A DNA stretch of 64,000 nucleotides from Adiantum capillus-veneris (Eukaryota > Streptophyta > Polypodiopsida > Polypodiales > Pteridaceae): contig CM043954.1 in the NCBI GenBank assembly GCA_014529385.2, positions 9,138,306 to 9,202,305 of the forward strand, in the 5' to 3' direction. Position 1 is the first letter of the stretch; each line of letters opens with the position of its first letter. Positions 56,509-64,000 of this stretch are shown in pieces. Position numbers and translations under genes: made by a program. Under the pieces are notes generated by a model. That model made no database searches. It was not told where the DNA came from and was given only the letters and a program-made list of their open reading frames with translations.

Positions 56509-57258
56509 TCAAGTCACTGTGGGTTCCATCTGAAAGGCTTCAAGATACAATTGCAATAGCTGAGGTGAATCAACCAATTCACACTCTTCCATCCATTTGG
56601 CATCCAACGATGGATAGTTCTTGAACTTCACCAAATAGCGTCTTGCAACCTTTCCTATAACGTTTCTTTCTTTATGTGCCAATATCTGTTCAGGAACAAG
56701 GATTTCATCCAATTCTTCCACTTTGGGTTGTTCCTCATCAAGCATATTCTCTGGCACATCACCGACAAAGGGTCTTAGAAGGTTGACATGAAAAGCATTA
56801 TGTATTTTCCAGCCTTCTGGTAGCTTTAACCTGTAAGCTACATCGCTAATCTTTTCTGAAATCTGAAAAGGACCATAATATTGCATACTGAGCTTAGGAA
56901 ACAAGCGTTCCTTGCCTTTCCTTTTCCTTAACCTGGCCTTTTCAAAGCGCAAAAGCACCCAATCACCAAGTGAAAATACAAGTTCACGACGGTGACGATC
57001 AGCAGCTTTCTTTTGCTTAGCCTGAGTCTTCTCAAGAGCAATCTTTATCTTCCTGTATGTTTCATCCATATCTTGCACATACTTGTCTACCTCAAAAATC
57101 TTGTCCTTAGTCTGCAAAATGGGCGAGACTTTCTTCCCTCCTTCCACTATCTCAAATGGTGCCTTACCTGTTGACGTATGCACAGTGTTATTGTAAGCAT
57201 ATTCAACCAATGGAAGATGGAAGATGGTGTTCCCAAGTTGCCTTGTGCTCTGACACAT
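56509..57258 (-). pseudogene. Chromovirus integrase C-terminal part and chromodomain
   Basis: It encodes the integrase C-terminal region (EYAYNNTVHTSTGKAPFEIV, then KKAADRHRRELVFSLGDWVL and YYGPFQISEKI) and a chromodomain near its C-terminus (ILAHKERNVIGKVARRYLVK, then FKNYPSLDAKWMEECEL). Chromodomains steer insertion towards marked chromatin. The 249-codon frame overlaps the upstream integrase frame, so a frameshift lies near 57205-57260. Confidence 0.92.
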
Positions 57259-57757
57259 AACATTTGAGCAAGTCTAGAACAATAGAATTTGCCTCTTCTG
57301 ACTGTCCATCAGTTTGCGGATGAAACGAAGAAAAGAACTTTAGCGTAGTGCCCATGTTCTCAAACAATGCCTTCCAGAAAAGACTCGTCATACGTGGATC
57401 CCTGTCACTGACAATTGACTGAGGCATCCCGTGATATTTAAAGATATTGCTCATAAATATCTTGACCATGTGTTCTGGCTTTATCTTCTTCCTCACAGGA
57501 ATGAAATGGGCCTGCTTACTGAACCTACAAATGATAGTCCAAATCCCATCATTGCCTGTTTGCGTCCTTGGAAGATCAAAGATAAAGTCCATTGCTATGC
57601 TTTCCCATGGCCTATCTGGGATCGACAATGGCTGCAACAATCCCGGTTGCTTTTGTCTGTCAAATTTGACTTTTTGGCATACTAAGCATGATCTTACAAA
57701 TGTGTCAACATCTTGACGCAAAGCTGGCCAATAGAAGAATGCCTCAACCCCTTTCAC
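57203..57757 (-). pseudogene. Chromovirus integrase core
   Basis: Zinc-binding CLVCQKVK, catalytic region ESIAMDFIFDLP, VSDRDPRMTS and HPQTDGQSEEANS provide D, D and E. The N-terminal His pair lies upstream in another frame (about 57757-57800). Confidence 0.9.
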
Positions 57758-57779
57758 TGTCGCATCAATTCCACGATGC

Positions 57780-58076
57780 CTAGCATAAGGTGGAGCATGA
57801 CTTTATCTTGGGCCGTAACTGTTTGGTAACGCATAACTTTCCATGCATCATGAGAAAGTCATTCTTAAGCATATAGTGCTCATGATGTTGCCCATCAACA
57901 AGCTGGTCATAGATCCTTGCAAAATCTGAATCTTCAGCATATTGTGTCTTCATTTCGTCTAGTTCACAATGGTACGGAATTGACACTGCTGAAATTTGGG
58001 GGTTTCGTGACAACACATCAGCCACCACATTCTTTTTCCCTTGCACATGCACAATCTGAAAATGGAACATTGACAA
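57780..58076 (-). pseudogene. Chromovirus RNase H end and linker
   Basis: FQIVHVQGKKNVVADVLSRN contains the last RNase H Asp (ADVLSR). A linker follows. It is out of frame or separated by a stop from RT upstream (58086) and integrase downstream. Confidence 0.78.
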
Positions 58077-58085
58077 GATGTTTGC

Positions 58086-60404
58086 TCATCGCATGTGCTT
58101 CTCATACAACTTCATCTGTGTGAGAAAATATCGCAAGGTTTGATGATCGGTTTGGACAACAAAATCAGCCCCCAGCAGATAGTGTTTCCAACTAGTGAGA
58201 GCATGAATTACTGCCAACAATTCTTTCTCATAGACTTGCAAGTTCCTTTCAGTCTTCAAAAGAATTCTGCTCTCATATGGGACTACTCGGCCATTTTGCA
58301 TTAGAACTGCACCAAGACTATGGCCACATGCATCACACTGAACCACAAAAGGTTTGGAAAGATCTGGCAAAATGATTACTGGATCTGAAGTCAGCTTCTC
58401 TTTCAAGTGTTTGAACGCTAAAATTTCCTTGGCTGTCCTCTTGAAAATAACTCCTTTTCCTTGTAGTGCATGGAGTGGAGAAGCAATCTCATCAAAATTT
58501 CGGATGAACCTCCTGTAGTAGGAACATAAGCCTAGAAAGCTTCGAATGTGATGTACGGACTTCAAGTCTGGCCATGATCTAATTGCTTCCACTTTCGCGG
58601 GATCCATGCGTACGCCATCCTTTGAAACAATGTGCCCAAGGAAGTGAATTTCTTGCAAAAAGAATTCACTCTTCTTCGCATTAATGAGTAGTCTGTTCTT
58701 ACGTAACTTATTGAAAACTGCAGTCAAGTGATCCCTATGCTCCTCTTCAGACTTCGAATAGACAATCATGTCGTCAAAGAAGGTACCCACGAAGTTTCTA
58801 TGTGGTCTAAAAATTCTGTCCATCATTCTATTAAACGTCGCAGGAGCATTTGTGAGACCAAATGGCATAACAAGAAACTCATAGAGACCAAATGTTGTCC
58901 TGAACGCAGTCTTATGGACATCTTCTGGCCTAATGCGTATCTGATGGTAGCCACTCTTTAGGTCTATTCTTGTAAACAATGACGCTCCCTCAAGCCGATC
59001 AAGAATGTCATCTATCCTCGGTATGGGGAACCTGTTCTTGATAGTATTCTCATTCAAGGCGCGATAGTCAATGCACATGCGCCATGAACCATCCTTCTTC
59101 TGCACTAAGAGTACAAGCGAACAAAAAGGGGATGAACTGGGCTGAATCAGCCCCTTCTCTAAAAGCTCGTTGACCTGACTCATAATCTCTTTCTGTTGGG
59201 CTGCACTAACCCTGTATGGTGGTCTATTCGGTGGACTAGAACCTGGCACAAGATCTATGGTATGATCCTCAGGTCTCTCAGGAGGTAACTCCCCTGGCAA
59301 AGAGTCCGAAAAACAATCACTGAAACCACTCAAAAAAGTTGACCTGTCTTTATCTAAGGTAGACAAATTAGATACAACTTGAGGTACTTCTTTTGCAAAG
59401 ATCAAGTACGCAGAAAGATGATTCTTTATTATAGATGGAATAGCAAAAGCAGAAACAACTGGAACAGACTCGCCTTTAAGCTTTACATCAAGGACATGAG
59501 TCTTTCCTCTATGTACAAGGGTAATCTTTTTGTTGTAAGTATCCACCATAGCATGCAACCTGCAACACCATGGGATACCTAGTAACACATCACAGCCCTC
59601 AAGTGGCATAATATGAAATTCTTCCGTATCCACATAGCTTTGAATGTGCAGACGAAGCTTTCCCAAAATGGGAGTAACGGGCTTTGAATGACTTGGGCAT
59701 GCCAAACCTGCTTCCCCTGTCATACCCATCTCCTCTGCACGAATGCACAACTTTGATGCCAATTCTGGTGATATGAAATTTGCACGGGCTCCTGGAGCAA
59801 AGAAAACCAGCACTGTCTGGTCTCTAACTTTGCCCCAAGCTCTGCACAGCTCTGTGGCATGTGTGTTTGGCTGGTCTCCAACCAAATGTGGAACAAGTCC
59901 TGCACTTGGCTTTGGCTTCTTCCCTTTATGGTCTGACTTGTCATCCTTATCCTGTGACTTCTTCTGTTGGCATTCATTTGCAAAATGTCCTTCTTGTTCA
60001 CAAATGTAGCATTTCTTGGCCTCCCTAAGAGCTTTCCGTTCTTCAAAAGTTTTGCCAGAAAAATGCCTCTTTTGTCCTTGTCCTCGTCCCGAAGAAGACT
60101 TAGACTGCTTCTTGGACGTATCACCTTCTTCAGTGGAGGGCTTCTTTGTGGGAGGCTCAGAAGGCTTTGCTGCAACATTGCCCTTGGCTGAAAACTGTTT
60201 GCCCTGGGACCCTTTCTTGTGGCTATTAAATCCATCGGAATCTCCCTTTGACAGATTGCTGGCCACTCTTGCATTCTCTATCAACTGAAACATATTCATG
60301 ACAATAGTCTTTGTGCAATAGTCCCTGATTTTCTTGGGCAATCCGCAACAGTACTTCTCAATTTGTTGTGACAATGGCACAAACCTGTAAGAGGTGACCG
60401 GCAA
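58086..60404 (-). pseudogene. Chromovirus nucleocapsid, protease, RT and RNase H
   Basis: Open for 772 codons. It has the knuckle CYICEQEGHFANEC, a Lys/Ser-rich linker, and a protease region FFAPGARANFISPELASKL where the family's DSGA active site reads APGA, so the catalytic Asp is lost. RT has [40 protein letters not shown] and the catalytic FFDD. RNase H has QCDACGHSLGAVL, YEKELLAV and QTDHQTLRYFL. Related to the RT relic at 18.0 kb. Confidence 0.92.
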
Positions 60405-60428
60405 CAGTGTAGCCCAAAACTGTTTATT

Positions 60429-60785
60429 TTACTCTTCCAGATTCGCACACTGTTTAGCATTCAACTCGTGCCATTCTGTCATCACATCCACTTCAAAAGT
60501 GTTTGTCAACCATGCAGGCGCAAAAAGCTGTTTGAATTGGACCCACGTTGTCGGGGCTTGACCCTGGTTCAACAATGTGGTCCACCATTGAAGCGCATTC
60601 CCTTTCAAGAAAGTGGCAGCCTTGCGTATCTTTGAAGATTCCGTGAAGTTTCCTCCAGCATAAGCTGCATCGAACTGCTGTATGAAGGTCAAAGCCTTCA
60701 ATTGATCCTGAGTTCCTTTGAAAGTTTCAAACTTCACTCCCTGCCCACCTTCCTTGTAATCCTTAAGCTGACTCAGAGGAGCCAC
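60429..60785 (-). pseudogene. Chromovirus gag, capsid core
   Basis: FETFKGTQDQLKALTFIQQF, then KIRKAATFLKGNALQWWTTL and WVQFKQLFAPAWL make the retrotransposon gag domain. It is separated from both neighbours by stops (TAA at about 60429, and a break at 60786-60790). Confidence 0.87.
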
Positions 60786-60789
60786 ATTA

Positions 60790-61527
60790 TCATAAACAGG
60801 TGCCTGTAACAGTGGTGCTCCATGAGTTCATTCCAGCACTCGCATCAACTGTTTTACCTGTGGTATCTGCATTTGGTACGTATGGCTGCGAAAAACCAGC
60901 CATACCAAATTGTGTTCCAGGCACTTGAAACTGGCCATAGGCACCCTGAAAACCTGGTTGGACACCCATGCTTGCGTACATAGGGTTACCCATGCCTGTT
61001 TGCATTGTCCCGAACACATTCCCTGGCATATAACCTGTGGAAGGTCCAGCCATAGCTTGAAACACTGAACCACCTCCAAAATAACAAGGATAAGTATTAG
61101 GTAATGGAAAGTACTGACGCATAGCGTGTTCATTACTCCCTTGACCATTCACAATTGGTTCCTGTCCAGCTAAAGCAAGTTGCTTTGGATCATTGGACAC
61201 CGCTAGTTGCTCAACCACATGGGCTTTCCCTCGAGCATCATGAGTCCTCTGCGCATTGGAAATCTCCTTTTCCTGCAACGGCTCAGTCATGCCCTGTGTA
61301 GGAGGTTGAAAACCCTGTGTCGGAGCCTGTAAGAACTCCTGCATCCTTGGGTTGTTAGCCAACTGCTGAAACACGTCCATGCAGCAACGCAGTTGAGTTC
61401 TAAACAACCTGTCCTCTTCTTGAAGAGTTGAAGGAACTTTCTCCGTGCCATGTGAGGAAGATCCCTCTTCAGGTACTTGGTCTCTCTTCTCTGCCATATC
61501 GACAAGCTCTGTGTTGCTTTCACCCAC
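60790..61527 (-). pseudogene. Chromovirus gag, N-terminal part
   Basis: The Met at 61527 starts MGESNTELVDMAEK. A coiled-looking FRTQLRCCMDVFQQLANN region and a Gly/Met/Gln-rich tail follow. It resembles the plus-strand gag remnant at 55.5 kb. Likely the true start of the polyprotein. Confidence 0.72.
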
Positions 61528-61699
61528 AACAAGCCACGCTGCACTTTTTGAAGAAAAAGTGACTATCCCGTCGATGGAACCATATAACCGGCCTGTACAA
61601 CGTAGAGGGCGGTACTATTTCAATTACCTGTTAACTTTACACAGAGCACTGATAACGAAAGAGAACACAGTTGCGTCTAGCGACTAGAATGTCACTACG

Positions 61700-62863
61700 C
61701 ACATGAGACCGACACCCTGTAGGCCCCAAAGACTGGCGCCCCTTTCGGTATTTCTTTATTCAAATTAAGGTAGACGATCCGACCACTTAGCACAAGCTTT
61801 CACAAAGCTGTCCAAACCTGGCGAGGGCTGAAAACGCAGGTTTTCGACCTGATTTTGGCAGCCTAACAGCGCAAAAACCCCTGCAGGTCAAAAGCACCTG
61901 TGTAGGACGAATTCCCTCGCTATTTGGAAGCTTTCTGGTGAGCTAAGAATTTGAGCGGGCTGTAATTCCCTGTTTTTCACTGCCGGGTGCCCAAAAGCTT
62001 GTACACACATCCCAAGGCTCTCGCAGGCTCCCCCGGTGTTCCCTTGCAGTTTAGGTGCGAAACCCTAAACCTGCAGAAAAACACAGCAGGCTGTAATTCG
62101 CTGTTTCAGATCGTTTTTAGCGGAGCGAACACGCCTACGCCTATTGCGTCTCCGAACTCGCAATCTTTTGCGATGGAACTGTGCGTACCTGTGGGGGATT
62201 AGCAATTAGCTAATCCGGTTCCTGTTCAGAAGGCTCTTGCCTTGGCAAACGCCCATAAACCCCCAGAACTGTACATGTTCATCTGAGTAGCCCAACTAGT
62301 GGGGCATTACCATATGTGCCAAAGGGGAGAGAGAGATGCACGAGAGCAAATCATCGCGCTACATGAGACAGAGGAGAAGGCAAGCTTTCCATTAAAGCTG
62401 TAAACCTGCACCCACTACTCACACACACACATTGTAGCTCACTTATGATAAAAAATCAGCCTCCTCTCTCAAATTGGGTGCCCCCTCTTCAGCTGGAAGT
62501 AGCAAAACTGCTTGGAGCCGCCATGTGTCCAGTTTGCCCCTTTTGAGTTAATTCTCTAGTTCCCACTGACTTATAAAGTTATAAGTGACTTTCCGAGTGG
62601 CCCAGACTTCATTTGGCGCACACAGGCTTCCATACTCAATAGAATTCAATGCTAACTGGCCCGACCAGTCCCAGACTGACTGACCAAGACTCCCGCTGTG
62701 AGAAACCTATTCGGCCGCATCCGTTTCACACTGGCCATGCAATGTCCACTTGCACCTTGGTCCTTTTCAATGGTTCCGGGGAAAACAAGTAAAATAAAAA
62801 TAAATAAAAATACCTAGTACTTATTTACGGAAGACAACAGGAAAAATACACCTCCTTGTGACA
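61700..62863 (-). repeat. 5' LTR region of the chromovirus
   Basis: The outer end (62863, TGTCACAAGGAGG) is fixed by comparison with 56199. It contains AAAGAAATACCGAAAGGGGC and CCAGTCTTTGGGGCC, shared with the LTRs at 54.3-55.4 kb. The inner edge is a guess; no clear primer site was found between 61560 and 61700. Confidence 0.55.
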
Positions 62864-63588
62864 GGCGCCCTGGTCCTTTCTTCGCCATGGTCCAGGGTGT
62901 GCTCAGATGGCATTACCGTCCACCTTTGTGGCTTTTCCCTCCTCCCATCTCTTGATTTAGCCTCATTGTACATATGCTGTTTTTCATTAGGAGAGTCTCC
63001 CCTTATGTTTGTTGTAGACTTCTCTAGTAGAGGTGGTTGTAGCCCTATGGGCAGTTGCATTAACTAATAGAAGGATCCTTTTGTCGGGAAAAAAAAAACT
63101 TGTCTTGATGCCGATTTGAATTGTTTGATTCTGATTTTAGGTTATTTGCGGGGTAGTGACGCGGTAGTCGTTGAGTAGCTTCATACCGCAGAACGTCTAT
63201 CGCGAGGGAGTGCTTAGTGGTGATATTCGTTGTGTCTGTAACATGCATATGTGAGCATTTGTGTTGCATTGTGATGTCCCAATCACTAAATATTCCTCAT
63301 TGGATGAGATTGCCTGGGTATGTGATTTTAGTGCCTCGAGACACCCATTAGAGATTAGCACGGTCTGGGTGTGATGGCTAATTTTACTACGCCAGAATAT
63401 CAAGAGCTCCAATCTGGAATGAGAATATACTCCTTATTGGATGAGATTTTTCTAGGAAGTCAATGACTCAGGATATCAAGAGCTCCAATTTGGAATGAGA
63501 ACACTGATTGTCGCTCGGAATGACCCTAGGAAATTTTTGAGCTAACTTGAGCAGATATGCTGTAATCGCGGACGATTACTTTCTTTCA
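62864..63588 (+). other. 3' internal region of the plus-strand gypsy element, with an A-tailed insert
   Basis: AGAAGGATCCTTTTGTCGGG followed by ten A residues (63089-63098) looks like a LINE or SINE 3' end. ATATCAAGAGCTCCAAT..TGGAATGAGAA occurs twice (63398 and 63473). No ORF is recognised. Confidence 0.4.
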
Positions 63589-63599
63589 AGAAGGGGGGA
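63589..63599 (+). promoter_or_regulatory. Polypurine tract of the plus-strand gypsy element
   Basis: AGAAGGGGGGA directly before TGTCACAAACTG. Confidence 0.88.
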
Positions 63600-63804
63600 T
63601 GTCACAAACTGTTGACGTGTCAAACCACTGAAGAACAGAGCCAACTTGCAGATCCCGGTCGAGGGGCTTAAACCCTAAGAAGAAGCAACAGAAGTCTCAC
63701 CAACTTACAGAGTCTTATCGTGTGGCCTAATTTCTAAAGATGAGTTTCCGCCAACTTATGGGACCCCGTTCGATGGGGCCCAAAGACATTTAAAGCAAAG
63801 CAAG

Positions 63805-63848
<44 letters not shown>

Positions 63849-64000
63849 TGCGTGGGGAACTGACGATGTGGCAACATTGTACGGACTGCCGCAATTTACG
63901 CTGACATGCTAACGTGGTAGACAATACGGAATTCTGCGTTTTAGGTTGACATGCTGACTTATCACTTGTATGGATTTGTGAAATTTACGTTGGCTGATTT
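63600..64000 (+). repeat. 3' LTR of the plus-strand gypsy element, cut by the window end
   Basis: Starts TGTCACAAACTGTTGACGTG and shares its opening and the repeated GACGTGGCA/CTGACATGCTGAC-type words with 54887-55424. A CA run lies at 63808-63846. Confidence 0.85.

Larger units (their letters stand above)
56063..62863 (-). mobile_element. Chromovirus (Ty3/gypsy with chromodomain), minus strand
   Basis: Minus order: 5' LTR region (from 62863, start TGTCACAAGGAGG, inner edge uncertain near 61.6-61.7 kb), gag (61527-60429), knuckle/protease/RT/RNase H (60404-58086), integrase (58076-57203), chromodomain (57258-56509), purine tract AAGGGTGGGGTG (56211-56200) and the first 137 bp of the 3' LTR (56199-56063). 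The 3' LTR is cut off at 56063. Each ORF junction carries a stop or frameshift. Confidence 0.85.
54887..64000 (+). mobile_element. Plus-strand Ty3/gypsy element, interrupted by a minus-strand chromovirus
   Basis: 5' LTR 54887-55424, primer site, gag remnant to 56062, then the inserted minus-strand chromovirus (56063-62863), then 62864-63588 and the purine tract and 3' LTR from 63589 to beyond the window. The pol region of this element is absent, so the insertion came with deletion or recombination. Confidence 0.68.

Noticed and set aside
61560-61700. Primer binding site in TCGTTATCAGTGCTC (minus strand)
   Set aside because: It matches TGGTATCAGAGC only loosely and the LTR edge could not be confirmed.

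Overview
The window is plant nuclear DNA built almost entirely of transposable elements around one recognisable host gene. The evidence for a plant is the cardiolipin synthase gene with plant-type exon boundaries and a putative mitochondrial presequence, CACTA (En/Spm-like) transposons carrying TNP2 and TNPA-type genes, LTR elements primed by initiator-Met or Asp tRNA, and a captured heavy-metal-associated (HMA/HIPP-like) gene fragment. A fern, lycophyte or other large TE-rich plant genome would fit, but I cannot name the species. No rRNA, tRNA, CRISPR or prokaryotic feature was seen.

Layout. 1-2104: 5' end of a minus-strand CACTA element (CACTA-C) whose body lies left of the window; it interrupts a minus-strand Ty3/gypsy element (gypsy-1, 2105-11735; broken gag-pol, Asp-tRNA-type primer site, 5' LTR). 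Gypsy-1 abuts a second, 5'-truncated LTR element (11736-17909) whose ORFs contain an unrecognised duplicated domain. 17910-21424 holds a gypsy RT remnant, short tandem repeats and unassigned sequence.

21425-40708 is a three-level nest, each level proved by an exact target-site duplication: a Ty1/copia element (TSD TGCTC) contains CACTA-B (21744-35696, TSD GTA) beside its 3' LTR, and CACTA-B contains CACTA-A (25095-32801, TSD ACT), which landed in the DUF4218 codons of CACTA-B's transposase gene. CACTA-A is nearly intact: a six-exon transposase gene with one apparent frameshift and a three-exon TNPA-like gene. CACTA-A and CACTA-C both carry a captured fragment of an HMA-domain host gene.

40709-44052 is unassigned except for a 180-bp tandem duplication. 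44053-52039 is the cardiolipin synthase gene on the + strand: eight exons in one consistent frame, with a gypsy integrase relic in intron 1 and, in intron 2, a hAT-like MITE (TSD GAGTTACT) and two head-to-head LTRs. The last exon runs into a CA repeat and a LINE, so the C-terminus looks truncated. 52021-54310 holds three LINE pieces. 54315-64000 is Ty3/gypsy: two head-to-head LTRs, a plus-strand element whose 3' LTR starts at 63600, and inside it a minus-strand chromovirus (56063-62863) with gag, pol and chromodomain.

Apart from cardiolipin synthase, everything functional here concerns transposition: gag-pol for the retroelements, and transposase plus TNPA-like binding protein acting on the repeated GCGTCGCTAT subterminal motifs of the CACTA elements.
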